Positions 7,633 to 16,166 of a stretch of 64,000 bases of DNA are shown one piece after another. The DNA comes from Polymorphobacter_B sp038225475. GTDB lineage: Bacteria; Pseudomonadota; Alphaproteobacteria; Sphingomonadales; Sphingomonadaceae. The stretch's first letter is position 1, and each line of letters begins with the position of its first letter. Under the pieces are notes generated by a model. The model searched no databases, had not been told where the DNA came from, and saw nothing but the letters and a program-made list of their open reading frames with translations. The DNA lies in the NCBI GenBank assembly GCA_038225475.1, contig JBBRRA010000001.1, forward strand, positions 1 through 64,000, read 5' to 3'. Position numbers and translations under genes: made by a program.

Positions 7633-8868
7633 TCAGGTGACACGGCTTCGCAGTGAAAAACGCGGGTCACGCCAATGTTCATGATCGAGCACGTCGGCCA
7701 ATTGATCGACCGCACGCCAAACGTCGGCAAAACCGAGATAGAGCGGCGTCAGTCCAAATCGCAGCACATCGGGCGCGCGAAAATCACCGATGACGCCGCG
7801 CGCGATCAGCGCCTGAACGATGGCATAGCCCGACGGGTGCGCGAACGAGATATGGCTGCCGCGCGCGGCGGGATCGCGCGCTGTGACGAGTTCAAGCGCC
7901 GGGCAGCGCGCCGCCACCAGATCCGCGAACACATCGAACAGCGCTGCCGATTTGGCGAACAGCGCCACCGCGTCGGCCTGCACGAACACGTCGATCCCGG
8001 TTTCGAGCGCCAGCAGGCTGAGCATCGGCGGCGTCCCGCACTGAAAGCGCGCGATCCCCGGTGCCGCGACGAAATCATCGGTAAAGGCGAACGGGTCGAC
8101 ATGGCCGAACCACCCGGCCAGTGGCGAGCGCAGCCGCGGCTGCAACCGCCGCGCGGCAAACAGGAACGACGGCGCGCCGGGGCCGCCGTTGAGATATTTA
8201 TAGCCGCAGCCCACGGCAAGATCGACGTCGCAGCCATTGAGGTCGATCGCGACCGCTCCGGCGGAGTGGCTGACATCCCAGATGATAACGGCGCCGACAG
8301 CGTGCGCCGCGCGCGTGATCGCCGCCATGTCGTGGCGGTGGCCGGTCTTGTAGTGAACATGGGTGAGCAGCACGATGCGCGTGTCGGCACCGATCGCGCT
8401 CAGAATCTCGCCCGGCGCGGCGATATCGAGGCGCATGTGCGGCAGCGCCGCGACCGCACCGCGCGCGATGTACAGATCGGTCGGAAAATTGCCCGCCTCG
8501 GTCAGCAGCGCGCCGGGCCGCGGGTCGAGCCCGGCAGCGGCAACGACCGCCTTGAACAGGTTGACCGAGGTCGAGTCGGTGACCACGACTTCGTCCGCGC
8601 CGGCACCGATCAGCGGCGCGAGCTTGGCCCCGATGCGGAGCGGTGCGTCGATCCAGCCAGCGTCGTTCCAGCTGCGGATCAGCCCGCTGCCCCACTGATT
8701 CGCCACCGCGTCGGCCTGCGCCGCGAGCGTTGCCAGCGGCAGCGGCCCAAGCGAGTTGCCGTCGAGGTAGATAACGCCAGCGGGCAGCGCGAAACGGTCG
8801 CGGAACGACGCGAGCGGATCGGCACGGTCGAGGGCTTCGACGTCGGCGAGCGAGGCAAATGGCATCAT
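7633..8868 (-). CDS. kynU: Kynureninase
   Basis: The 411-residue PLP enzyme matches kynureninase, which cleaves kynurenine or 3-hydroxykynurenine to anthranilate (or its hydroxy form) and alanine. Visible signatures are YLDGNSLGPLP, THVHYKTGHRHDM, the cofactor-binding IWDVSHSAGA (D198) and the Schiff-base lysine in CGYKYLNGGPGAP (K224). The start overlaps the stop of the fused ABC ATPase gene as ATGA at 8865-8868, so it is the last gene of the importer operon. No tryptophan dioxygenase or kynurenine formamidase is seen nearby. The enzyme may therefore act on imported kynurenine or on a related beta-keto amino acid of the N-methyl pathway. Confidence 0.9.
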   Translation of the reverse strand: MMPFASLADVEALDRADPLASFRDRFALPAGVIYLDGNSLGPLPLATLAAQADAVANQWGSGLIRSWNDAGWIDAPLRIGAKLAPLIGAGADEVVVTDSTSVNLFKAVVAAAGLDPRPGALLTEAGNFPTDLYIARGAVAALPHMRLDIAAPGEILSAIGADTRIVLLTHVHYKTGHRHDMAAITRAAHAVGAVIIWDVSHSAGAVAIDLNGCDVDLAVGCGYKYLNGGPGAPSFLFAARRLQPRLRSPLAGWFGHVDPFAFTDDFVAAPGIARFQCGTPPMLSLLALETGIDVFVQADAVALFAKSAALFDVFADLVAARCPALELVTARDPAARGSHISFAHPSGYAIVQALIARGVIGDFRAPDVLRFGLTPLYLGFADVWRAVDQLADVLDHEHWRDPRFSLRSRVT

Positions 8869-10421
8869 TGGCCCGGAATGGCGGCAATCAGCGCGCGCGT
8901 ATAGTCGTGCGATGGGTGCGCGAGCAGGGTCGCGGCGTCGCAGGTCTCGACGATCTTGCCGCGCCGCATGACCGCAATCCGGTCGCTGATCGCGCAGGCA
9001 ACACGCAGATCGTGCGTGATGAACAGCATCGCCACGCCGAGCCGCGCCTGCAATTCGGCGAGCAACGCCAGCACCTGCGCCTGGACGAGGACGTCGAGCG
9101 CCGAGACGCTTTCGTCGGCGATCAGCACGGCCGGGTTCATCGCCAGCGCGCGCGCAATGCCGATGCGCTGCCGCTGCCCGCCCGAGAAGGCGGCGGGAAA
9201 ACGGTCATAGGCGTCGGCGGGCAGCCCGACGAGCGCCAGCAGTTCGACGGCACGGTCGCGCGCGGCCGCACCGCCGAGGCCACCGAGCCCGGCGGCGCGC
9301 GCAATAATGCCCCCGATGCGGCGGCGCGGATTGAGCGCACCATAGGGGTCCTGAAAAATCATCTGCACCTGCCGCCGCGCGCGCCGCAGTCCGGTTCCGC
9401 GCTGCGCCAGAAAGTCGATACCACCGATTTCGACGCTACCGCCGCCGGGTTCGACGATGCGCACCAACGCGCGTGCCAGCGTGCTTTTACCCGACCCCGA
9501 TTCGCCGACGATCGCCAGTGTCGCGCCGCGTTCGAGCACCAGATCGACGCCGTCGAGCGCGCGCGTCGCACCGAAATGCCGGGTCAACCCGCGGACGGTC
9601 ATTGCCGCCGGAGCGGGCGAGCCCGGTGGCTTGCATTCGAGCTTTGGCACGGCCGCGAGCAGCGCGCGGGTATAGGCGTGCGCGGGCCGGAGCAGCACGT
9701 CGGCGGCGGTGCCGATTTCGACCAGCCGCCCGGCCTCCATCACCGCAACGCGGTCGGCGATGTCGCGCACGACGCCGAAGTCGTGCGTGATGAACAGCAC
9801 GCCGTGGCCACCCCGGTCGCGCCCGTCGCGGATCAGCCGCAGGATCTGCGCCTGCGTCGTGACATCGAGCGCCGTCGTCGGCTCGTCGGCGATCAGCATG
9901 TCGGGCCCCAGCGCCAGCGCCATCGCGATGCAGATTCGCTGGCATTGCCCGCCCGACAGCTGATGCGGATAGCTGCGCGCGATACGATCGATATCGGGCA
10001 AATGCATCGCCTCCAGCAACGCCCGGACGCGCCTGGTGCGCTCGGCGGCGGGCAACTGTGCATGCAGGTCGAACACCTCGGCGAGCTGGCGCGCGATCGT
10101 CATCGTCGGGTTGAGCGCGGCCAGCGGCTCCTGCGGGATCAACGCCATGCGGTCGCCGCGCAGCGCCCGCAGCGCCGCTGCCGGCAAGCCGGTCAGGTCG
10201 CGGCCGCCGAGTGCGATGCTGCCCTGGCTTTGCCGCAGCCGCCCCGGCAACGCGCCCATGATCGCCGCCGACAGCACCGACTTACCCGATCCCGACGCCC
10301 CGACGATGCACAGGATTTCGCCGCGCTGCAGGTCGAACGACACGCCATCGACGGCAAATGGCCGGTCACTGCCCGGCGGCAGCGCGACGCTGAGGTCGCG
10401 GACCGTGAGCACTGCACTCAC
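8865..10421 (-). CDS. Fused dipeptide/opine ABC transporter ATPase (OppDF-like)
   Basis: A single 518-residue protein carries two complete ABC ATPase domains. The first has GASGSGKS, LSGGQCQR and MLIADEPTTALD; the second has GESGSGKS, FSGGQRQR and VLIADESVSALD. The C-terminal regions HAYTRALLAAVPKL and HDYTRALIAAIPGQ are typical of Opp/Dpp-type ATPases. It energises import through the two permeases upstream. The GTG start at 10421 overlaps the permease stop (GTGA). In many bacteria the two domains are separate proteins (OppD, OppF); fused forms are known. Confidence 0.93.
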   Translation of the reverse strand: MSAVLTVRDLSVALPPGSDRPFAVDGVSFDLQRGEILCIVGASGSGKSVLSAAIMGALPGRLRQSQGSIALGGRDLTGLPAAALRALRGDRMALIPQEPLAALNPTMTIARQLAEVFDLHAQLPAAERTRRVRALLEAMHLPDIDRIARSYPHQLSGGQCQRICIAMALALGPDMLIADEPTTALDVTTQAQILRLIRDGRDRGGHGVLFITHDFGVVRDIADRVAVMEAGRLVEIGTAADVLLRPAHAYTRALLAAVPKLECKPPGSPAPAAMTVRGLTRHFGATRALDGVDLVLERGATLAIVGESGSGKSTLARALVRIVEPGGGSVEIGGIDFLAQRGTGLRRARRQVQMIFQDPYGALNPRRRIGGIIARAAGLGGLGGAAARDRAVELLALVGLPADAYDRFPAAFSGGQRQRIGIARALAMNPAVLIADESVSALDVLVQAQVLALLAELQARLGVAMLFITHDLRVACAISDRIAVMRRGKIVETCDAATLLAHPSHDYTRALIAAIPGQ

Positions 10422-11215
10422 TGTGCGTCTCGCAGGCCATCGGCGATCAGGCTCAGCCCGAGCACCAGCGACGAAATCGCGATACACGGGAAAATCACGA
10501 GGTGCGGAAAGGCGAACGCCAGCGCGCGGCCATCGGTGACCATGCCGCCCCAGTCGGGCGCCGGCGGCGGCAGTCCCAGCCCGAGGAAGCCGAGCGCGCC
10601 GATGACGATCGCGGTGTACCCCAGCCGCAGGCAGAAATCGACCGCGAGCGACGGCGCGGCATTGGGCAGGACGTCGACCACCATGATCCGCCACGCCGCC
10701 TCGCCCTGCGTGACGGCAGCGGCGATATAATCCCGGTGCGCAATATCGATGGTGATGCCGCGCACGATCCGGAACACCGCTGGTGCGCTGCCGAAAGTGA
10801 CCGCGATGATAACGTTCAGATACGACGCCCCGAGCGCGACGATGACGACGAGGTAAAGCACCAGCACCGGGAAGGCGAGGATGACATTCGCGATGAATGA
10901 CAACAGCGTATCGGCCCAGCCGCGCCGGTAACCGGCAATCAGTCCGGCGGTGACACCAAGCGCATAGGCGATCAGCGTCGCCGCCAGCGCCAGCCCGAGC
11001 ACTGGTCGCGCGCCCCAGCACAGCCGCGACAGGATATCGCGTCCCAACAGGTCGGTTCCAAGCGGAAATCCGGCCGCGCCGGGCCGCAACAATGGCGCAA
11101 AGCTGACCAGTGGGTCCCGCGGCGCGAGCAACGGCGCGAACACCGCGACGAACACCCACAGCCCGACGACCACGACGCCGACGATCAGCCCCGGTTGCCG
11201 CCACCGTGCGCTCAC
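10418..11215 (-). CDS. Opp/Dpp-type ABC permease (C subunit)
   Basis: This 265-residue inner-membrane permease has about five or six helices. It carries the binding-protein-dependent transport signature near AAAVTQGEAAWRIMVVDVLPN and the DppC/OppC-type motif LGTDLLGRDILSR close to the N-terminus. The GTG start at 11215 overlaps the stop of the B-subunit gene. It forms the translocation pore with the adjacent permease for the substrate delivered by the binding protein. Confidence 0.92.
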   Translation of the reverse strand: MSARWRQPGLIVGVVVVGLWVFVAVFAPLLAPRDPLVSFAPLLRPGAAGFPLGTDLLGRDILSRLCWGARPVLGLALAATLIAYALGVTAGLIAGYRRGWADTLLSFIANVILAFPVLVLYLVVIVALGASYLNVIIAVTFGSAPAVFRIVRGITIDIAHRDYIAAAVTQGEAAWRIMVVDVLPNAAPSLAVDFCLRLGYTAIVIGALGFLGLGLPPPAPDWGGMVTDGRALAFAFPHLVIFPCIAISSLVLGLSLIADGLRDAQ

Positions 11216-12162
11216 CGGCCGCCACCGTGACGCAGCCGGGGATCGAGCGCGACATAGGCAAGATCGGCGAGGATCTGGCTGGCGACGACGGCGACGACGC
11301 TGACCATAGCTGCCGCCTCGACCAGATAGACATCGCTGTTGAGCGCCGCCTGGTACAGCAGCGTGCCGAAGCCGCGATAGGCGAAGAACACCTCGACGAC
11401 GATGACTCCCGACAGGATCCACGGGATTTGCAGCATGATGACCGTGACCGGTGTCAGCAGCGCGTTGCGCAGCGCATGGCGGATGATGATCCGCAGCGGC
11501 GATGCGCCCTTGAGCAGCGCGGTGCGAATATAGGGCTGCGCCATCACTTCGATCATACTCGCTCGCGTCATCCGCGCGAGGTAGCCGGTCGACCCGAGCA
11601 CCAGCACCAGCACCGGCAGCACCAGCTCGCGCGCGTCGAAGCCGCCCGCCATCGTGCTGACACCCGGCAGCCAGCCGAGCCCCAGCACGAAGATCGCGGT
11701 CAGGAACGCGGCGGCGGCAAAGTCGGGGATCGACGTCGTGACGATCGCCAGCACCGATACGGCGCGGTCGATGCCCGACCCGGCACGCGCGCCCGCCGCG
11801 ATGCCGAGCGCCAGCGACAGCGGCACCATGACCGCAAGCGCTGCACCCGCAAGGATGGCCGATGCCGCCAGCCGCGGCCGGATCAGCGTGACGATGTCTT
11901 CCTGATAATAGGTCGATCGGCCCCAGTTGCCGCGCACGAAATGCCCCAGCCAGCGCAGGTAACGCGTCAAAAACGGATCGTCATAGCCATGTTCATGCAG
12001 CCACGCGGCGCGCTGATCGGGAGTGGAAAATTGCCCGAGCACCTTGACCGCAACGTCTGCCACATTGGCCTCGAGCGCCAGATGGACGAGGAACGATACC
12101 GCAAGCATCGTCAGCACCAGCAGCAGCGCGCGCCGCGCCAGCCAGACCGCCGCCGCCGTCAT
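11212..12162 (-). CDS. Opp/Dpp-type ABC permease (B subunit)
   Basis: The 316-residue permease has the DppB/OppB architecture: an N-terminal helix, a periplasmic segment (residues about 30-95) and five further helices. The EAA-type loop lies near ALLKGASPLRIIIRHALRNA. The start at 12162 overlaps the stop of the binding-protein gene (ATGA). The C-terminus ALDPRLRHGGGR is typical of the family (DPRxR). It pairs with the C-type permease encoded next. Confidence 0.93.
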   Translation of the reverse strand: MTAAAVWLARRALLLVLTMLAVSFLVHLALEANVADVAVKVLGQFSTPDQRAAWLHEHGYDDPFLTRYLRWLGHFVRGNWGRSTYYQEDIVTLIRPRLAASAILAGAALAVMVPLSLALGIAAGARAGSGIDRAVSVLAIVTTSIPDFAAAAFLTAIFVLGLGWLPGVSTMAGGFDARELVLPVLVLVLGSTGYLARMTRASMIEVMAQPYIRTALLKGASPLRIIIRHALRNALLTPVTVIMLQIPWILSGVIVVEVFFAYRGFGTLLYQAALNSDVYLVEAAAMVSVVAVVASQILADLAYVALDPRLRHGGGR

Positions 12163-13829
12163 GCCAGCCAGACCTTGTCCATCCGGAAATAATCCGACGG
12201 ATGCAGCACATAGCCACGCACGCGCGGCGATACGGCGGTGAACTTTTCGGGCCAATACGGCTGCACCATCACCGCCGCGTCGCGCAGCCGCCGTTCGAGA
12301 CCCGCCATTTCGGCGGCGCGCGCGCGCGGATCGACCACTGCCAGCGCGCGGTCGAGCGCGGCATCGAACGCCGGATCGGCGAAGCCGGTCTCGTTCCACG
12401 TCGATCCCGAGCGGTAGCCGAGATCGAGCGTCATGATCCCCAGCGGCCGGTGCGCCCAGCTGGTCAACCCGAACGGCACCTGGTTCCAGACGCTCCAATA
12501 TTCCGACGCGGGCAGGACGTTGAGCGCCACGCGGATGCCGGCCTCCGCGAGGTTCTGCTGCAGCACCTGCGCGGTGTCCTGCTCCCACCGGCCCTGCGTG
12601 TTGCCAAGCGTCAGTTCAAGGTCGATGCCGTCCGGGTGCCCGGCCTCGGCCAGCAGCGCGCGCGCCCGCGCCACATCGCGCGGGCGCGGCACCAGCGGTG
12701 CATAATCGGGATGGAACGGCGCGACATGATGGTCGTCGGCAGCTGTCCCCATGCCGCGATACGCCAACCGCAGCATCGCGGCATTGTCCGCCGCACACTG
12801 TACGGCACGGCGAACGCGAATATCGTCGAACGGCGGCTTGGTGACGCGCATCCGCATGCACAACGTCCACGCCGACGGATGCCGCAGCAACCGGGCATTG
12901 GGCAGGCTGCGGACAAGGTCGAGTTCGGCGATGGTGATGCGGTACAGGATGTCGACTTGTCCGGCGGCGAGGGCTGCGACATGCGTCGACACATCGGGGC
13001 CAAGATCGATATAGTCGATGCGCTTGAGCCGGGGCGGCGGCCCCCAATAGTCGCCGCGCCGCTCGAATGTCGCCTGCCGCCCGACTTCGAACCGGGTCAT
13101 CCGGAACGGCCCGGTGCCGACCGGGTTCGCGGGCCAGTTGCCTCCCAGCCGGTCGAAATCGCGGTGCAGGATCGGGCAGGTCCAGCTGTACAGCTGTTCG
13201 GGTAGCGAACACATCGGCCGGTCGAGATGAAGCGCGAACCGCCGGTCGTCGAGCGCTTCGAAGGCGCTGATCGCGGCAAAGGCGGTGCGGTTGACCGACT
13301 TCGAATCCTTGGCGAGCCAGCGCCGGAAGTTGAACGCCACATCCTCGACCGACAGCATATCGCCGTTCGACCAGCGCACGCCGGGCCGCAGCGTGAATAC
13401 CCAGGTCTTGAGGTCGTCCGACGGTCGCCAGCTTTCCGCAAGGCCGGGCCGCACGATGTTATCGGCATCGACTTCGGTCAGGAATTCGAGGCTGTTGCGA
13501 AACAGGTTCGACGCCTCGACCCAGGTGGTCAGCGCGGGATCGGTAATCTGCTGGATCGCGCAGACAAAGCGCAAGCTGTCGTTCGACACGGCAGCCGCGC
13601 GCCCGCATGCGGCAAGCGGCAAGGCCGCGCCCAGCCACGCCGCGGTTTGCAGGAAGCTGCGCCGGTCGATTGCGCCGCGCGCATGGTCGTCGGCCAGCGC
13701 GGCGACCGCAGCATGCAGCGGCCCGCCGTCAAGGCTGACCAGCTGCGACGAGGCCGACAGTTCATTCAGCGCATCGTCCCCCAACCCCTGTGCGGCTGCG
13801 CATAAGGTCAGCACGCGGCATTTTCGCAC
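12159..13829 (-). CDS. Family 5 ABC substrate-binding lipoprotein
   Basis: This solute-binding protein (about 556 residues from the GTG at 13829) belongs to the peptide/opine/nickel family SBP_bac_5. A twin-arginine motif (DRRSFLQTAAWLG) is followed by a lipobox ending LPLAAC, so it is probably Tat-exported and lipidated. The body has the hallmark LRPGVRWSNGDMLSVEDVAFNF, NPVGTGPFRM and DIRVRRAVQCAADN. The start is uncertain. Candidates are TTG 13832, GTG 13829 and TTG 13784, and the upstream operator element at 13830-13856 touches the first two. It is the first gene of the importer operon and lies directly after the LysR gene. Confidence 0.88.
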   Translation of the reverse strand: MRKCRVLTLCAAAQGLGDDALNELSASSQLVSLDGGPLHAAVAALADDHARGAIDRRSFLQTAAWLGAALPLAACGRAAAVSNDSLRFVCAIQQITDPALTTWVEASNLFRNSLEFLTEVDADNIVRPGLAESWRPSDDLKTWVFTLRPGVRWSNGDMLSVEDVAFNFRRWLAKDSKSVNRTAFAAISAFEALDDRRFALHLDRPMCSLPEQLYSWTCPILHRDFDRLGGNWPANPVGTGPFRMTRFEVGRQATFERRGDYWGPPPRLKRIDYIDLGPDVSTHVAALAAGQVDILYRITIAELDLVRSLPNARLLRHPSAWTLCMRMRVTKPPFDDIRVRRAVQCAADNAAMLRLAYRGMGTAADDHHVAPFHPDYAPLVPRPRDVARARALLAEAGHPDGIDLELTLGNTQGRWEQDTAQVLQQNLAEAGIRVALNVLPASEYWSVWNQVPFGLTSWAHRPLGIMTLDLGYRSGSTWNETGFADPAFDAALDRALAVVDPRARAAEMAGLERRLRDAAVMVQPYWPEKFTAVSPRVRGYVLHPSDYFRMDKVWLA

Positions 13830-13856
13830 CAATGCCTTTTCGGCATGCCCCTATCC
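13830..13856 (-). promoter_or_regulatory. LysR-type operator, copy B (ABC importer operon)
   Basis: The core at 13832-13846 reads, on the minus strand, ATGCCGAAAAGGCAT. This is a perfect 5+5 inverted repeat and a T-N11-A LysR box. It lies between the lysR stop and the binding-protein start. The full 27-bp element shares 20 of 27 positions with copy A (14848-14874) and 22 of 27 with copy C (24785-24811), by eye. Confidence 0.7.
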
Positions 13857-14786
13857 GCCGACGACCGCAGCGGCACGGCCGCGCGCTTTCAACGCGAACC
13901 GCGCAATCACCCACGACCGGAACGCAGCGATTGCCGGATCGGCAAGGTCTTCGGCATGCAGCTTGAGATAATAGCCATAGCCGTCCTCGTGGACGACGTT
14001 GAACGGCGCGACCAGCTTGCCTGCGGCGATCTCGTCGGCGAACATATCGATATCGGCGAGCGCGAGGCCTTCGCCCGCGATCGCATATTGGTTCGCCGCG
14101 ATCGCGGTATCGAACGCCAGTCCGCGCGACGTATCGGCGAAACACCCCGCCTGCCGCGCAAAGTTCGCCCACAACAAGCCGCGCGGCTGCCCCTGCAGCT
14201 TGACGTGGAGCAGCTCGTTCGCCGCGATGAACTCGGCGAGCGATGCTCCGGCGTGCGCAGCCGCAAGGCCGGGCGAGCACACCGGCGTCACGCGCACCAT
14301 CCAAAGCAGATCGGTAACGAAGTCATCGACGCCGGGCCGGTCATAGACAATCGCAAGGTCGATATCGTCCGACGGCAGGCCGGTGCCGTGCGTGCTGAAC
14401 ACATCGACCTGAATGTCGGGGAATTCGCGCCTGAAATCGCGCAGGATCGGCATGCCGAGTTGCTGCAACAGCGACGGTGGGATGTGCACGCGCAATGTCC
14501 GCCCGCCACTGTCGCCGCTGCGAATCTCGTTCATCGTCTGCTCGATCCGGTCGAACGACTTGCGCACCACCGGCAGCAGCGCCGCGCCGGCATCGGTCAG
14601 CACCACGCCGTGCGGGCGCCGGTCAAGCAGCTTGCACCCGAGCAATTCCTCGAGGCTGATGACATGGCGGCTGAGCGCACTTTGCGACACGTGGAGCGCC
14701 TGCGCCCCGGCGGTAAAGCTCAGATTGCTTGCCACCGCGTCGAAGGCACGGAGCGCATTGAGGGGCAGCCACCGCCGATTGATCAT
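13851..14786 (-). CDS. LysR-type transcriptional regulator
   Basis: This 311-residue LysR-family regulator has the N-terminal winged helix-turn-helix (PLNALRAFDAVASNLSFTAG, then QALHVSQSALSRHVISLEE) and an effector-binding domain from about residue 90. The N-terminal phrasing resembles the GcvA-like subgroup. The start at 14786 (MINRRWLP) is preferred over 14822 because family members begin there. It is divergent from the Rieske oxygenase gene and co-directional with the importer operon. Operator-like T-N11-A elements flank it on both sides and a third precedes the TonB receptor gene. It is therefore the probable regulator of the whole catabolic region. The effector is unknown. Confidence 0.92.
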   Translation of the reverse strand: MINRRWLPLNALRAFDAVASNLSFTAGAQALHVSQSALSRHVISLEELLGCKLLDRRPHGVVLTDAGAALLPVVRKSFDRIEQTMNEIRSGDSGGRTLRVHIPPSLLQQLGMPILRDFRREFPDIQVDVFSTHGTGLPSDDIDLAIVYDRPGVDDFVTDLLWMVRVTPVCSPGLAAAHAGASLAEFIAANELLHVKLQGQPRGLLWANFARQAGCFADTSRGLAFDTAIAANQYAIAGEGLALADIDMFADEIAAGKLVAPFNVVHEDGYGYYLKLHAEDLADPAIAAFRSWVIARFALKARGRAAAVVGG

Positions 14787-14847
14787 GGGTGCGATTGTTG
14801 CGGGATGCGCCGGGGCGCGCAAGGGGCATGCGACGTCACACGATCCG

Positions 14848-14874
14848 CTATGGGGCTATGCCGAAAAGCGATTG
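14848..14874 (+). promoter_or_regulatory. LysR-type operator, copy A (divergent lysR / Rieske operon)
   Basis: The core at 14858-14872 is ATGCCGAAAAGCGAT. It keeps the T-N11-A spacing (T14859, A14871) and an intact left half-site with a weaker right one. It sits in the 126-base gap between the divergent lysR and Rieske genes, the classical position for autoregulation plus target activation by a LysR protein. Confidence 0.72.
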
Positions 14875-14912
14875 TCTCCGCCGCGGGGTTCTGTGCCAAT
14901 CATGGTCTTGTG

Positions 14913-16166
14913 ATGATGGACCCAATCGCCAACCGCAACCGGATCGCGGCGCTGCTCGACGAGCGGCGGCCCGGCCACAGCCTGCCACAGGCGTTTTACA
15001 CCGATCCCGACATCTTCGCGTTCGATCTGGAGGCGGTCTATGCGCGGTCGTGGCTGATTGCCGGGTTCGAGGTCGAACTGCCCAAGCACAATAGCACGCT
15101 GTCGCTGATGATCGGCAACTGGCCGGTGCTAATCACGCGCGACCGCAGCGGCACGCTCCGCGCGTTCCACAACAGCTGCCGTCACCGCGGCGCGCAGTTA
15201 TGCGCGCCCGGACGTGGCAGCGGCATCCGGATCACCTGCCCCTATCATCGCTGGGTCTATGAGCTGTCGGGCGGGCTGGTCCATGCCGCACGCATGCCGG
15301 ACGACTTCGACAAAAGCGCGCATGGCCTGAAGCCGATCCATCTGGAGGCGATGGCGGGCGTCATCTATATCTGCATGGCCGAGACGCCGCCCGACTTCGC
15401 GCCGTTCCGCACCGCGTTCGAGCCGCTGCTCGCGCCGCACGATCTGCGCAACGCCAAGGTCGCTTTCGAAAGCGTGCTGGTCGACCGCGCCAACTGGAAA
15501 CTGGTGATGGAAAACGGGCGGGAATGCTATCATTGCCCGGGCAGCCACCCCGAGCTGTCGAAAAGCTTTCCGGTCGAGGCGTCGAAGCATTTCGACTATG
15601 GCGACGATGCGCACCGTGTCGCGGCGTTCAACGCGCGGCTGGCCGATGCCGGGCTCGGCGTCGGCCCGGTCGAGGGGCCGTGGTGGCAGGCGGCGCGCTT
15701 CCCGCTCAACGACGGCAATATCTCGATGACGATGGACGGCCGCCACGCCTCGGCAAAATTTATGTGCGAAGCTGCCGGCGGCGACATCGGTTCGCTGCGC
15801 TGGGCGCTCGAGCCGCACAGCTTTTGCCATGCCACCGCCGATTTTACGTTCATGTTCAGCGCGCTGCCGATCGGCCCGCAGGAAACGCATGTTGTCGCCA
15901 AATGGCTGGTGCACAAGGATGCCGTCGAAGGCGTCGACTATACCATCGAGGGCCTGAGCGAGCTGCTGACGCGCACCAACCTGCAGGACCGCGAGCTTGC
16001 GGAAAACAACCAGCGCGGCATCAACGCGCGCGGCTACACACCCGGACCCTATTCGCCCGATGCCGAGGCGCTCGTGCTGCGCTTCGTCGATTGGTATTGT
16101 GACACGGCGAACGCTTATCTCGCCGAGGGTGAAGCCGCAGTTCACAAGTTCGCGCATGTCGGCTGA
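14913..16166 (+). CDS. Rieske oxygenase, GbcA/CntA-like quaternary amine demethylase
   Basis: The 417-residue protein is the catalytic subunit of a Rieske non-haem iron oxygenase. The [2Fe-2S] ligands are C89, H91, C109 and H112 (CRHRGAQLC, CPYHRW). The mononuclear iron site is in NGRECYHCPGSHPEL (H207, H212). The ECYHC phrase with Glu204 in place of the usual Asp is characteristic of the glycine betaine / carnitine oxygenase group. Such enzymes remove a methyl group from, or cleave, a quaternary ammonium compound. The sarcosine oxidase genes downstream agree with N-demethylation. The matching ferredoxin reductase is not encoded in the window. The adjacent ATG at 14916 is an equally possible start. 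Confidence 0.9.
   Translation: MMDPIANRNRIAALLDERRPGHSLPQAFYTDPDIFAFDLEAVYARSWLIAGFEVELPKHNSTLSLMIGNWPVLITRDRSGTLRAFHNSCRHRGAQLCAPGRGSGIRITCPYHRWVYELSGGLVHAARMPDDFDKSAHGLKPIHLEAMAGVIYICMAETPPDFAPFRTAFEPLLAPHDLRNAKVAFESVLVDRANWKLVMENGRECYHCPGSHPELSKSFPVEASKHFDYGDDAHRVAAFNARLADAGLGVGPVEGPWWQAARFPLNDGNISMTMDGRHASAKFMCEAAGGDIGSLRWALEPHSFCHATADFTFMFSALPIGPQETHVVAKWLVHKDAVEGVDYTIEGLSELLTRTNLQDRELAENNQRGINARGYTPGPYSPDAEALVLRFVDWYCDTANAYLAEGEAAVHKFAHVG

Noticed and set aside
8859..10730. Long 623-codon frame on the plus strand
   Set aside because: It lies antisense to the fused ABC ATPase with clear Walker motifs. Its composition (Arg/Gln/His-rich) is that of a GC-rich shadow frame.
13845..14912. 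356-codon N-terminal extension of the Rieske frame
   Set aside because: It covers the antisense of lysR and the divergent promoter. The family N-terminus begins at 14913.
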